From Pictodentalium vernedei (lineage: Eukaryota > Mollusca > Scaphopoda > Dentaliida > Dentaliidae), in assembly GCA_031216915.1 (NCBI GenBank), contig CM062293.1, positions 147,320,285 to 147,384,284 on the forward strand: a stretch of 64,000 bases of DNA, written 5' to 3'. The notes under the pieces were generated by a model. The model saw only the letters and a program-made list of their open reading frames with translations, was not told the origin of the DNA and searched no databases. Below, in pieces: positions 33,839 to 45,160 of this stretch (its first letter is position 1; the number at the start of each line of letters is the position of its first letter). The position numbers and the translations under genes were made by a program.

Positions 33839-34085
33839 CTCAACCCTTTGAACCCTGGTAGTATCTTCCATGTCAATTCAATGTCAGCAGTTGGAAGAGT
33901 TCATATTCATTATTTGAGGGTAGACCAATTAATATTTTCAACGTGCAGCCTTAGGGCTGCACGCTGAAAATATTGATTGGTCTACCCTACACATTCATCC
34001 ACCTAGCAGCCACCAATTACTCAATGAAATTATGACGTATTATGTTCCTGGGCCAGAAAAAGGCCTTTTGAGTTCAAAGAGTTAA
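33839..34085. mobile_element. Fold-back MITE, family F
   Basis: TCAACCCTTTGAACCCTGG at left; GAGTTCAAAGAGTTAA at right. Hairpin at about 33920-33990: AGACCAATTAATATTTTCAA ... GTGCAGCCTTAGGGCTGCAC. Confidence 0.82.
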
Positions 34086-34530
34086 CCCTTTATCAAACAT
34101 GTTTAGATGACACTTGCATTTTTTTTTTCTTGGATAACTAAATATTTTCAGAAGTAATTTATTTATTGGTATCACTTTCAGAATCTTTGTCTATATCATG
34201 ACCTCAAGATAGGAATAAAGTCAAGCTTAGTCAATTGTTTATATCTACAGTACAAAATTTGTTCCAGGTCCTATTTTATGAGTAAAGCAGAACTTATTTC
34301 AGCATTAATTATAAATGCTTCACTAACCCTTTGTTCAATGCATATAATATCAAAATTTGTTATTTTAAGTGTTTTTTTAAAGTCTTTTTAAAAAAATTTC
34401 AACAAAACCACATCATGTGATCCCCTAATTGGAACAAGATTGAATGTTTTTTAATAATTTTTTTTATTTTAGCTGGTCAGTTTATTAATTATGCAGGCAA
34501 ATGCAGACAATTTGTTAGATAAAGGGTTAA
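34082..34530. mobile_element. Family D-like MITE, abutting family F
   Basis: TTAACCCTTTATCAAACATG at left; TTGTTAGATAAAGGGTTAA at right. One hairpin arm remains (CATCATGTGATCCCCTAATT). An extra stretch with a second Y-rich block near 34150-34380 suggests a nested copy. It shares the TTAA with the preceding element. 34530-35255 holds no gene I can support. Confidence 0.6.
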
Positions 34531-35257
34531 TTCTACATACAGCACTTCTTTGAAAAATCAGCGTGAAGAGATTTTTTTTCCAAATTTCCCAAGTGCTACA
34601 AAATATAGAAAGGTGGCTGTTTATATTGCAGAATGGTTGGGGTTATGAAAAGGTTAAGAACCTATCCTCTCTTGTAATTCATCTTGCATCAATGGAAGAA
34701 AGTAAATGAAGTGAACATGTACCCGCATAATCGACATATTATTTCCAACATTGTGTGTAGGAAATGTGTCTGTCTCTGACATGAGATTTCACCAGTTTCT
34801 TATGATTTGAAAAGTAATAAAACTTTAGCAAACCCAAAGGAAGTCAGACTGGAAGGAAAAAAATTTTTTTGGCTTCATCTGAATTGCAGACAAAAAAAAT
34901 TAGACAAAAAGTTTACGTAACATTCATCTTGAACTTTTTTAGCTGTTCCTATACCTACAAAATATTTGTTCAAGCTTTATGCACACATAATCAAAACTTT
35001 TCAACCATATTGCAGGATCAATAAAATTTCAGCTGAGTTCACTCAAATCAAACAAAAACAACCACAGAATGAGCGCTATTAGTTAGAAAAACTGTTTTAG
35101 TGACTAATCAATTAATAATACATTGTGCGTAACATCCACAATTATTGTCCCATAGAATTGTCTTCATTTATTTCTCATCCATTCACTGAAAAAGCCATGA
35201 GTTTTTATGTTTGTTTCCAGACTTCATCAATCAAATTTCCTCCTGGCCATAACATAA

Positions 35258-35438
35258 TTAACCCTCTGAACACTGATGATGACATATCAAAAAATAAATC
35301 TTAAAATTTTCCCATAATGCAACTAGAAATTCAACCAATTCAATCACATTTGAGGTCACTCAAGCTCTTTGAGTTCTGTCAAACAAGACTAAATTGGTTA
35401 AATTTCTAGTTGCATTATGGGTGAAAAATTAACTCTTA
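35258..35438. mobile_element. Palindromic MITE with CCCATAATGCAACTAG arms
   Basis: TTAACCCTCTGAACACTGAT starts the copy. CCCATAATGCAACTAGAAAT and its complement are at 35310-35330 and 35400-35420, with an inner hairpin TCACTCAAGCTCTTTGAGTT. Confidence 0.65.
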
Positions 35439-35681
35439 ACCCATTGAGTACTTTTAAAATATATTTCATCAAATCTAGTCATGGCTGCTTCAGAGCAGCC
35501 ATGACAAGATTTGATGAAAAATTTATGAAAAGTGTGACTTAAGAAATCATTGATCAATGAGTCTTAGAATACAATTAATGAGGGAAATTTTATTAAATAT
35601 CCACAATTTTTACTTATTAGAATAGCAAGGGGTTTCCTGTCCTTGGCAGAAATATCCATAAGCAGCAGGCAAGGAGTTAAG
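35437..35681. mobile_element. Fold-back MITE, family G
   Basis: TTAACCCATTGAGTACTTTT at left; GCAGGCAAGGAGTTAA at right. Hairpin ATCAAATCTAGTCATGGCTG / GCAGCCATGACAAGATTTGA at 35470-35515. Confidence 0.78.
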
Positions 35682-35994
35682 GCACCAACAGTTTGTTACA
35701 ACACTGGTGAACAACAGAGCATACTCCAAGATAAAACTAGTGGCATCACTGGGTCACTTGAATAGTTCAATTGCCCCACAGTCTCCACTCCTGGAAATGA
35801 GACAGGTGTGAGTGCAACTGCACCTGTCAGCACCCATGTTTTGTATTTTATGGGAGCTAAAGAATGCACTCGTTGAAAAATATTGTGGAGTACTAATATA
35901 CTGTGAGGGCATATAAATGTGTGTTGTTTTGAAAAAGCAGCACTCAGTGGCCAGTGGCAGGTTACTGTCATAATTCAGCGATCTCTTATACATT

Positions 35995-36232
35995 TAACCC
36001 TTTGAACACTAGTGGTATCTACCATACCAGCTCAATGGCACCAATTAGAAGAGTCCATATTCATTATTTGGGGAAGACCAATCAATATTTTCAATGTGCA
36101 GCCTCGGGGCTGCACATTGAAAATACTGATTGGTGTCCCCCCCTATATTTAGTGAACAGCCATCCTATTTAATGATGTTATGACGTATCATGTTCCTGGC
36201 TGGAAAAGCAGCTGTTCCTATTCAAAGGGTTA
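35995..36232. mobile_element. Fold-back MITE, family F
   Basis: TTTAACCCTTTGAACACTAG at left; TATTCAAAGGGTTAA at right. Hairpin at 36068-36133 (AATATTTTCAATGTGCAGCC / GGCTGCACATTGAAAATACT). Confidence 0.82.
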
Positions 36233-36539
36233 AGGTTTCTGGTGTTTGGTGACAGCATTCCCTTGAAAATCCATATACTAACATTTTACGGGAGCAATTT
36301 AATCTCATCTCTAATTTCGCGGGAGCTTAAAACTGCACCCGTCAATTTTGTTCATTTCCAGCACTGAGTCACTCTTAGATCCTCATAAATAGAGGATCTC
36401 TAATGAGTCGGGATTTCATATTAAATTTCTTTACCGACTTCACCAAAATTGGTAAACCTTGCCTCAGATCAGTTTTAGTGAATGGTGTTCAGAAATTTCA
36501 TGTCAAATCTTGACGTGGTTGAGATTCTTTTCATTATAT

Positions 36540-36788
36540 AATAGTTTTAAACTTTTAGCTAACGTGAAGACTAAAGTGGTCAGCAGTGTTCACAAAAATC
36601 ACCATGAAAATTTTAGTATTTTTTTTTTTTGTCTCAAAAACATAGCTTATGACCTCTCAATGGAATGACTTCATTCCAAGGAGGGGTCATAAGCTATCTT
36701 TTCGAGACAAAAAATGAAAATATTTAGTTATTTAGGTAATGTTTTCTGCAAATGTCATATGCTATTTACATTAAGTAGACAGTTAATG
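36540..36788. mobile_element. Family C MITE, ends degraded
   Basis: The GTCTCAAAAACATAGCTTAT arm and its complement flank CATTCCAAGG at 36630-36710. Terminal CCCTTTACC motifs are no longer recognisable. 36790-38068 holds only short hairpins (37240-37264, 37490-37560). Confidence 0.65.
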
Positions 36789-38068
36789 AAAAACAAGAGA
36801 AGATTAATTCAATTCTACCCCCAAAACCAACTTACCGGTACTCACAATATTACCACTAGGGCTGAAACAGTTACTGGTTAACTGATTAACTACCAGTCAT
36901 GAGTGTGACCAGTCATAAAACACATGACCGGTCATTTTGAACTGGTTATAAACACCACTGTTAACAACAGTAAGTTGCAGGGTATTCTGTTAGTCAGACA
37001 CTGCCTGTTGGGTGTTAAATATTCCTGTCACATGCAGTTCAGGCAACATACATTGCAGGGATCAAAATAAGCAGTATCGCATCACATTTCGCTTTTCAAA
37101 ATTCATGGAAAGGCAATACAATTATTAAATATGCATATTGAAATGTTCTATGTCATGGTGGACAATGGGCATTAGTCCTAACTAGTAACAGCTTGTCTGG
37201 AGGAAACAGGATGGCTCAATAGCAATTCAGCAGTACATTGACCACCAGGTAGAATACCTGGTGGTCCATGATCTGCCGATTTGCCTCCAAGTCCTCAAGT
37301 ATCCACTCGAGTAAACAAGTTAATTGGGGATAGAAGCCCACTCACACAATGGCAGAGTACCAAATTAGTATGTCTGTACCATACATGTATGTTCCGGAAA
37401 TGCATGGACCAAACCACTTGAAACTTTGAAAGCTACAGTAGTGAAAGAGTTAAAAAGATTCCACGTCTGTTGGTGCCAGGTGGCACTACAGAAATTTACA
37501 GACCCAGGAAATGCTGCTACTGCAAGTTAATAGCAGCATTGCCTGGATAAATTTCTTTGTACTTTTTCTTCTTCAAGTAGGCCTACCACTAATATACAGG
37601 TAACTAAGAGTCAAATGCTTTCTAGGGAACAAAAGCAATCATTATGGAATATTGAATTTGAAACAAAAAAATGTCAAACAATTTTCAAAAAATGCTATAC
37701 AATTTTTTAAAATGTTTAGCATTCCGCTATGCAAATAAAAAAAGTATTTTGATCTCAGATACATTGTCACATCATCAAAGTGATCATGTCGCATCAATGT
37801 AGAAAGTTGTCATGCAGCCCATCTCTAAAACTAACTTCAAAGAGATCTGAGATCAAAGCCCCCCCGGTTGGTGATGTAAATTGATGACATGACTTCATTG
37901 TTGTTATACATACTGTGCATACTGATCAACATTGTTATATCACCTAAATTATTGGTGTATTACATGTACCGGTACCCAAATTGTTGGAATGTTTGGCTAT
38001 ATCACTTTGTTTCATATCCACCTTTATCCGGCCTTGTGTCTAGTGTCTTGTAAAGTTGTGAGACTAAA

Positions 38069-38207
38069 ATGAAGCGTGAAAGTCGGCGATCAGATATCTG
38101 GAAGCACTTCAACTTGATTGAGATTGAGCAGTCGGGTACCAACAAAAAGTTTGCAGAGTGTGTCATATGCATAACCAGACTATCATACAGTGGTTCAACT
38201 TCTTCTC
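38069..38207 (+). pseudogene. hAT transposase pseudogene, BED finger segment
   Basis: MKRESRRSDIWKHF opens a BED-type zinc finger, with the aromatic W..F and the CVIC cysteine pair, then LSYSGSTSSL. A MITE at 38212 interrupts just before the histidine ligands. Skipping the MITE and one TTAA lets the frame continue with KHHVEK, where a second insertion (38476-39703) intervenes. ZBED-like hAT transposases bind DNA through this finger. Confidence 0.85.
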
Positions 38208-38457
38208 TTAACTGGTCGAGTGCTAAATTATTTATGGTCCTTAAACTATCTTTGTGCAGCTTTGCCTTGTTACAATTTATGGGAGAGTGCCAGTAGGCAC
38301 TCTCCCATAAATTGTAACAAGGCAAATCCTAACAGATAAAATAATATCACTTCAAAGATAATATGAAGTACATCCACGGAATATGAAGTGTTTAAATTCT
38401 GGTACCGGTACTTCAGAATTAAGCCCAAATATGGGCTTCCAGCACTCTACCAGTTAA
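38208..38457. mobile_element. Family A2 fold-back MITE inside the BED finger
   Basis: TTAACTGGTCGAGTGC at left, GCACTCTACCAGTTAA at right; TTAA at 38208-38211 and 38454-38457. Hairpin TTATGGGAGAGTGCC / GGCACTCTCCCATAA at 38277-38315. Confidence 0.9.
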
Positions 38458-38475
38458 ACACCATGTCGAAAAAAA

Positions 38476-39703
38476 TAGATCGATGAAATCGTCAGATGTG
38501 TACCCATACGCGCAACTAGTAGAAAGCTGTATGACGGAGGGCCACCACGGATGCCGACATTATGTACACCATACATGGTATGGGTACATATAGAAATGGA
38601 TTGGAGGAGTGTCTAATTTGATGGATAAGGGGTTAATATCTCCGGATCAAATTATCAGATTTACATAAAAAAAACTATACAGCACAGCACATCAGTAACC
38701 TGAATAAATATATAAAGTAACATGACAATCGGATTGATATTTTTTGAGTTACCTCATGCCAAAGGGATTGGAGGAATTTTCAATTTGAAGGATAAAGGGT
38801 TAATATCTCAGGATCAAATTATCACATTTACGCCAAAAAATATACAGCACAGCACATCAGTAACCTGAATAAATATATAAAGTAACATGACAATTGGATT
38901 GATATTTTTTGAGTTATCGAATGCCAAAGGGATTGGAGAAATTTTCAATTTGAAGGATAAGGGTTAATATCTCAGGATTAAATTATCAGATTAACACCAA
39001 AAACTATACAGCTCGGCACATCAGTAACCTGAACACAAATATAAAGTAACTTGACAATCCAAGCAATATTTTTCAGGTTATTGAATGCCAAAGTGATTGG
39101 AGGAATTTTCAATTTGAAGGATAAAGGGTTAATATATCAGTATTAAATTATCAGATTTACACCAAAAACTATACAGCTCGGCACATCAGCAACCTGAACA
39201 CAAATATAAAGTAACTTGACAATCCAAGCAATATTTTTCAAATTATCGAATGCCAAAGGGATTGGAGGAATTTTCAATTTGAAGGATAAAGGGTCAATAT
39301 CTCAGGATCAAAATAACAGATTTACACCAAAAACTATACAGCTCGGTACATCAGTAACCTGAACACAAATATAAAGTAACTTGACAATCCAAGCAATATT
39401 TTTAAAATTATCGAATGCTAAAGGGATTGGAGGAATTTTCAATTTGAAGGATAAAGGGTTAATATCACAGGATCAAAAAAACAGATTTACACCAAAAACT
39501 ATACAGCTCGGCACATCAGTAACCTGAACACAAATATAAAGTAACTTGAAAATCCAAGCAATATTTTTCAAGTTATCGAATGACAAAGAAATGGATATGG
39601 ACGCCGGACGGACAGACAGACAGATGGACAAAGGATGGACGAATGACGGATAGCCACCCCGGATGCCAGCATTATGTGTACCATACATAGTATGGGTACA
39701 CAT
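38476..39703. mobile_element. Satellite-bearing element P, copy 1 (6 units)
   Basis: Begins TAGATCGATGAAATCGTCAG and ends TATGGGTACACAT within A runs of the hAT reading frame. Near each end lies the same direct repeat (GGATGCCGRCATTATGT then ACCATACAT and TATGGGTACAYAT), itself a hairpin. Between are six units of about 165 bp (GGATTGGAGGAATTTTCAAT...). A GGACAGACAGACAGATGG microsatellite precedes the right end. No coding capacity. Confidence 0.82.
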
Positions 39704-39705
39704 AA

Positions 39706-40375
39706 AAAACACTTGGTTGACTTTAGTGCCACGAAGTCCAGTTCCGACTTGCAAACATCACAAAGACCACGAGGTCTTGAATCCAGTAAAGTGCAAACTA
39801 CAATCAATTATTCTAAAGCCAAAGCCTATGACAAAAGGGAGGTGGGGTACACTAACTAAAGGAATAGTTGAGTGGTGTGCAACAGAAATGCGACCCATTA
39901 GCATAGTCAGCGGCACTGGATTCAAAACTTTCACGAATCTACTCGACACGACCTTTCAAGTGCAATATCACACAACTATGAAAAACTATTTGAAACTTTA
40001 CTATGGTGATGTCAAATTATTATTGTTATAAAAGCCATTAAAGACTCAGAATTCATCAGCTTAACTACATACTGTTGGACAAGAACAGCAACAGAAGGGG
40101 ATATTACTGTTACTGTGCATTTCATTGATGCTACGTGGCATTTCAGACATGATGTGCTATGTACCTGTGGTGTGACTGAACGACTTTAATATAATGGCAG
40201 CAATTCGGGAACTCAAGTGGTTACATGTTCATTGTTTCAAACACACTCTTCAGTTAAGTGTAAAGAAGGGTCTAGAAAACAGAGCCATTTCAAAAGCGGC
40301 AGGGACAACACGGAAGTTAGTTGGGCATTTTCGAATGTCAACCGTAGCCATTTATGCGGTGAAAATTTCTCACTC
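39706..40375 (+). pseudogene. hAT transposase pseudogene, middle segment
   Basis: AAACACTTGGTTGACTTTAG resumes the BED-finger frame. IVEWCATEMRPISIVSGTGF and FTNLLDT at about 39850-39960 match the hAT region before the catalytic core; a frameshift lies near 39850. WHFRHDVLCTCGVTERL, then MAAIRELKWLHVHCFKHTLQ and VGHFRMSTVA at 40194-40350, fit the CxxH/HTLQL region of ZBED-type transposases, with stops and shifts between blocks. Matches stop at about 40360; 40380-40695 is unassigned. Confidence 0.8.
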
Positions 40376-40695
40376 TCAGTATTGTAACAGTCTAGCCCCC
40401 CCTGTGACCTTGAGGATGCCCAGTTACTGCCGAGGCAATTGCATATTAGACCTCAAAGCACACAATTCCGCACAACTATCCTTTCAGTAGGATGGGTCAC
40501 CTTCAGTTGTCGAATGGGGTTTGGTTCATAATGGCAGAGCGCAGAATCTGTTTCTAGGTTGTGTGCAGCTGTATTGTTATAACAATGAGTTGATAATATA
40601 GTTTGCTGGTCAGTGGAGGTAGGTCACGATGGTCACCTCTTACCAGCTTCTTTGAGAGTCACTGAGTTGGTTTTCAGTGATGTAATGTTAGGTCA

Positions 40696-41045
40696 TTTTT
40701 TTTTTTTTGTTTTATTAGGGTTTAACGACACATTAACAGCCAAGGTCATATCGTGTCGGTGACAGTTTTATGGGTGGAGGAAGCCAGGGTACCTGGAGAG
40801 AACCACCAAGCAACGATGAGCAGCTGCAAGCTCCCCAACATCATAACTACGCACTGCAGCACAGACAGGGTTAGAATGGTTGAATACATGCGCACCATCG
40901 ACGTGCAGTACGCCTTAGTACACGGCGTCATCGTGCCCCCATGTGGACACACGGGGTCAAGTGTCTTGCCCAAGGACACAACGCGGCAGTCCGAATCGAT
41001 TGCTCAGACGGTCACCCATCTGAGGACTAACCAAGTTGGACGTTG
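40696..41045 (-). mobile_element. SINE with partial 5S rRNA-like head
   Basis: T-rich tail at left, common body, head truncated within the 5S-like part (CTGAGGACTAACCAAGTTGG on plus). Duplication TGTTAGGTCA at 40686-40695 and 41046-41055. Confidence 0.82.
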
Positions 41046-41372
41046 TGTTAGGTCAGTTCTTAGTTTGATTTCTTTGTAGTAGGTGTGGCTAACAGTATGG
41101 TCAATTGGTAACCGTAAATGGTTTGGTTGTACTTTCTGGTATGCCTACTGGTAGTTCTTCTGTTCAGTTCCGGGTTACATTTGTAGTCATGTGGGGTGGC
41201 GTGGTACTATGAGCTTATAAGGGAAACATGAAGTGGCAAGATAAAGTTACTCGATGTACAAATACCTCAATACAATTCATAGCTCTTAGAGCTCACTCAA
41301 GATGCATGTACATACTTAAAAGTTATGTTGACACTAGTGCACTGGCAGGTAACACCTACAGTACGTGGAGAG

Positions 41373-41595
41373 TGTATTATCACTAAATCACCTGCAGAGT
41401 GGAGATTCCGCCCAAGCAATAATTGCAAATTTGTTGCAAAGCATAACAAGCACAAGCAAAGTTTCAGCCAATGGACCTCCGGGTTAAACCCGGAGGTCCA
41501 TTGGCTGAAACAGTGCTCGTGTTTTTTGTCGAAATGTACAAAATTTGAAAGTTATAGTTTGGGTGATAACTCCACTCCGTGGGTGATTTAGTTAT
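41373..41595. mobile_element. Fold-back MITE, family J
   Basis: Ends TATTATCACTAAATCACC and GGTGATTTAGTTATAATC are inverted. The centre, TTTCAGCCAATGGACCTCCG facing its exact complement at 41467-41511, is a perfect 23-bp-arm palindrome. A second copy's left arm begins at about 63880, and part of the centre recurs at 23402. Confidence 0.82.
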
Positions 41596-41764
41596 AATCA
41601 TACTTCATACTAACAACACAGTATAATTGGAGTAAATGAACTATCCACTGTGAAGAGGGATAAAAGGAATATAACTCAATGAGCAGAACAAGATATACAA
41701 TTCATAATCATTATTAATGTGCATGTGATAGCTCTCTCATAGGTAGGCCTATCCATATCAATGT

Positions 41765-42130
41765 GGGAGTGCGGTGGCTCAGTAGGTAGAGATGCAGGCT
41801 GCAAGCCGAGAGGTCCTCGGTTCAAATCCCACCTACGGCAATCACGTTGTGTCCTTGGGCAAGACACTTCATCTTTATTGCCCGCAGGGGGGCATGATGA
41901 CGCCGTGTACTAAGGCGTACTGCACGTCGATGGTATGCATGTCTTCAATTAATCTAACCCTGCCTGTGCTGCAGTGCGGAGTTACGATGTTGGGGAGCTG
42001 GCAGCTGCTCGTCGTTGCTCGGTGGTTCTCTCTGGGTACTCCGTCTTCCTCCACCCATAAAACTGTCACGGTCATGATTAGCCATTGTGCATAAATATGT
42101 GACCTTAAACACCAATAAATAAATAAATAA
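41765..42130 (+). mobile_element. SINE with tRNA-like head, type 1
   Basis: A box TGGCTCAGTAGG and B box GGTTCAAATCC at 41774-41829, then the common TGTGTCCTTGGGCAAG body and an (AAAT)n tail. Target duplication ATCCAT(A/T)TCAATGT at 41751-41764 and 42131-42144. The tRNA resemblance covers the whole tRNA length, but the copy is a retroposon rather than a tRNA gene. Confidence 0.9.
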
Positions 42131-42149
42131 ATCCATTTCAATGTAAATA

Positions 42150-43450
42150 GAAGTGAGTGCACTGAAAGTGGTGGTTATTTCAGGGGTCTAAAAGAAGCTG
42201 TGTGTTAGTGGCGTATAACAATCTATGTGTCTGTTCTATGAAAAGTGAAGTATAATCCCCCCTGCAGACTTCCCTAAGCTCAAAAGACTGCCATCTCCCC
42301 TCGAACGTTCAGCCTAAAATAAATAGTAGAAACCATACTATCGCTACTGCTACTTTAAAGTATAATACGGGTGCTAGTGCGTAAAATGGACTACGATAGC
42401 ATAGGACGAAGTTTCATGGTTTTTAACATCATTTGATGGAGTTCCTGGTAAATGTGAAGTTTCGGATATCTGGTATGAGTTGGTTGCGGTCGTGGTTGTA
42501 TAACAACTTCTTTTTGTGATTACCTTGGTGCGTAATTAAAGGTCTTTTAATGCAGTTTTTACTTGGTCGTTTGGTGTCTTGCATTCTGGTTGTTTTTATA
42601 ATACTCACTGCCAGTGAATGACAAAAAGAAACCTCTGCGAATCAGACACTCTGCTTTTATACATGTGACCACCAGTGACGACAATCACAGCCAGATTAAC
42701 CAATGGGGAGCTGGCAGTAGTTGGTCGTAGTGTTTACACGACCAAATATGTACAACCAGCCACGTGCGTGGTGGGTGTCACTACCACGTTTGATTGTAGA
42801 AATTCCCGGCTCAAAATAGCTGGTTACCCATAAAACCCTGCGTGGTAATGGCCAACTAGGGAAAAATTGCAGTTATAAACAAGCATGATAATTACATTTT
42901 AATGATTAATAAAGATTCAACAACCTTCATCGTAACAGAGATAAGCTCCGAGGTACAAAGAGAGTTGATGGCTTCTTTACGCATTACTTTTGATACACAA
43001 AAATTTCTAGTAACGACAATTAAGATTAGAATTTAACATAACGATATTGGGCAAAATTACGAAGGCTGCATTTTGCATTTGCGAATATGATTGTACAAGC
43101 AAATGATTATTTTTATGATACGTAATATTACATAACCTGGATATTAATTATAAGATAAATATTTTAATTAGTTTCACAGAATATTCTAAATGTGTAAGCA
43201 GCCTTAATATGAAATGTGATGATTCACGATGTAAATGTTTGATAAAAGTGAAATTTAAATGGTCTGATTAACTTTTCCTAAGTTTTAGTTGAATGAATTT
43301 AACTTGAAATTTTTACAGCTTATTTAAAATAAAATATAGAAAAACACTAACTTCAAAATTTAATTCATCTTACATTTGCTACAGTATCTATCAACTGTCC
43401 AGGGTTTGTTAAAAATTCATCTAGCGCCAAAAGTTGGGGACAATCAAACT
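42150..43450. other. Low-repeat sequence, no gene recognised
   Basis: No repeated family, ORF or convincing exon is seen. A near-palindrome CCACGTGCGTGG (about 42761) contains an E-box core. GC is higher to about 42850, then AT-rich to the DIRS border. Confidence 0.4.
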
Positions 43451-43496
43451 GAAATCTAAATTTTATAGTAAATTTCCTTTCTTATTATACCTACCA

Positions 43497-43739
43497 CAAT
43501 TGTTTACTACAGGCTTGCACTACAGTGGAAGTCCCTAACTCGGATAAAATACTCTCTATTTTTGTCTTTCCCAAGCAAGTTGGGAAAGAAAAGTGGTGCA
43601 AAAGCACCAATAAAAATAAGCCAAAACTGGGTCGAGTGCAACCGGCACAGACCCAGTACGGGACGCTCTCTCCCAAGTACAACTCCACGACTTCCGTTGC
43701 CAGTGCGCATATACCGTCTCTAAAGACTCATTCTTTTTG
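43497..43739. repeat. DIRS inverted terminal repeat, left
   Basis: From CAATTGTTTACTACAGGC to GACTCATTCTTTTT. It matches the complement of 49613-49855 with about three differences seen by eye, e.g. CACTACAGTGG versus CACTGCAGTGG. Confidence 0.92.
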
Positions 43740-43817
43740 AATCCGTAAACGTTAGAGTTATGTGATCAGCGGGGAGGAAAGATTCTTTACCCGTAAAGAA
43801 GACGGGAGAGCCTCCAT

Positions 43818-43907
43818 GTAAACAATTGTGGTAGGTATAATAAGAAAGGAAATTTACTATAAAATTTAGATTTCTTATCAACCTACTCACAATTGTTTAC
43901 TACAGGC
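43818..43907. repeat. DIRS internal complementary region
   Basis: 43818-43874 is the exact complement of 43451-43507, and 43869-43907 the exact complement of 49838-49876. The two overlap by a few bases (ATTTC), which gives the circle-junction sequence and fixes the element's ends. Confidence 0.93.
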
Positions 43908-43957
43908 TGAATAGACAAAAGGCTGGAGGGAATCGCATAACCAACCCCCACATAACC

Positions 43958-45160
43958 CTAGTGCACTGGAACCGTGAAGTAGAAGGAAGAGGTCCCGAGG
44001 CTTATCAACCATAATGTCGCAATCATTGGTAAAGGACAATGAAAAGAGACATATGAGCCTGTGTGATACACAGACAGAAAAAAGGCAGTAACAGCACAAG
44101 GCTGAAACTGACCTCCAAGAAGCCTAATGGCTATGGCAGACAACAGCCTGAGCAGAAGAAAGAGGACCCAGGCAAAAAGGTCCTCCGACTGCTCCTGCAA
44201 CTGGCGCAAATAAAAGGTGGAGAAAGTAGAAGCATTTCTCCAGTAGGCTGCCTGCATAACATCCGACAACTTGACGGAGTTAGAATAAGCCCAAGAGGTA
44301 GACAGTGCCCGCACCTCGTGGGCAGAAATACGATTGGTAATACAATCGCCAGCTGCTAAACGACTATAAGCCGTACGAATAGCAAGACAAATCCATCGAG
44401 AAATGGATTGAGGAGAGATCTTCTGTCGACCCGGAATGAGAGACAGAAAAAAACGTTTTCTGCCCTTCCGTATGAAGCGTGTCCGATCAAGATAAAAGCG
44501 AATAGCACGGACCGGACAGAGCAAAGGGCGAGTACCCTCAACAGAGGGAAGAGCCCTGATACAGATAGGAGGAGTAGTATCTGGTAACTGATTCTTAGCC
44601 AAAAAGGAGCAATCAGTGGTAAAAGTAACACTGTTGGGAGAGCTCCTAAAAAAGGCCGGGTCAACCGAGAGGGCGTGAAGCTCACTAACCCGTCTGGCCG
44701 AAGCAAATGCCATCAGAAAAGCCGTCTTATATGTGAGAAAATGCATATCCACCTGGGATAAAGGTTCGAACGGTGCCCCCCCCCCCCCCCCCCCCAAGCA
44801 AAGCAGCACCCACGAAAGATTCCATCGTGGAGTAAGCTGCAAAGTCCAAGGCCTTTTCAAAGAAAAGTGCCGAACAAGCTTGGAGAGGTAAGGATTAGTA
44901 CCGATACGACGCTTCCCCACATAAGAAAAAGTCTCTGAAAGCATAGACCTGTAACCCTTGATGGTAACAGGCTGGAGACCCCGAGAATCAAACAGATATA
45001 CCAGAAACTCCGCAATCTGTGAAATCGAAGGATTGGCTTAATCAACAGAGTGATCAGCACACCAACGACAGAAGACCTTCCATTTAGCTGCATAAGCTAA
45101 ACCAGTGGAGTGCCTCCTTGAAGAAGAAATGCACTCCACTGCTCGTCTCGAAAAACCTCT
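43958..45160 (-). pseudogene. DIRS tyrosine recombinase (one in-frame stop)
   Basis: The core-binding part (SRRHSTGLAYAAKWKVFCRW) begins about 45150 and overlaps the RT-RNase H 3' end in another frame. A TAA at 45040-45038 interrupts right after it; the older copy has a Tyr codon there. The remaining 328 codons (from 44944) carry the catalytic set: Arg85 in ARRVSEL, His209-x-x-Arg212 in HEVR, and Tyr245 in STFYLR. Residues 51-56 are a poly-Gly encoded by a 20-C run (44776-44795) placed between core-binding and catalytic domains. The enzyme class would recombine the circular cDNA into the genome. Apart from the stop it looks intact. Confidence 0.88.

Noticed and set aside
36858-36965. Possible hAT end (AGGGCTGAAACAGTTACTGG)
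   Set aside because: Looks like a hAT terminus, but no matching inverted end or target duplication was found nearby.
41765-41835. A functional tRNA gene
   Set aside because: A and B boxes are present, but it is fused to the SINE body and flanked by a target duplication; no proper acceptor stem was seen.
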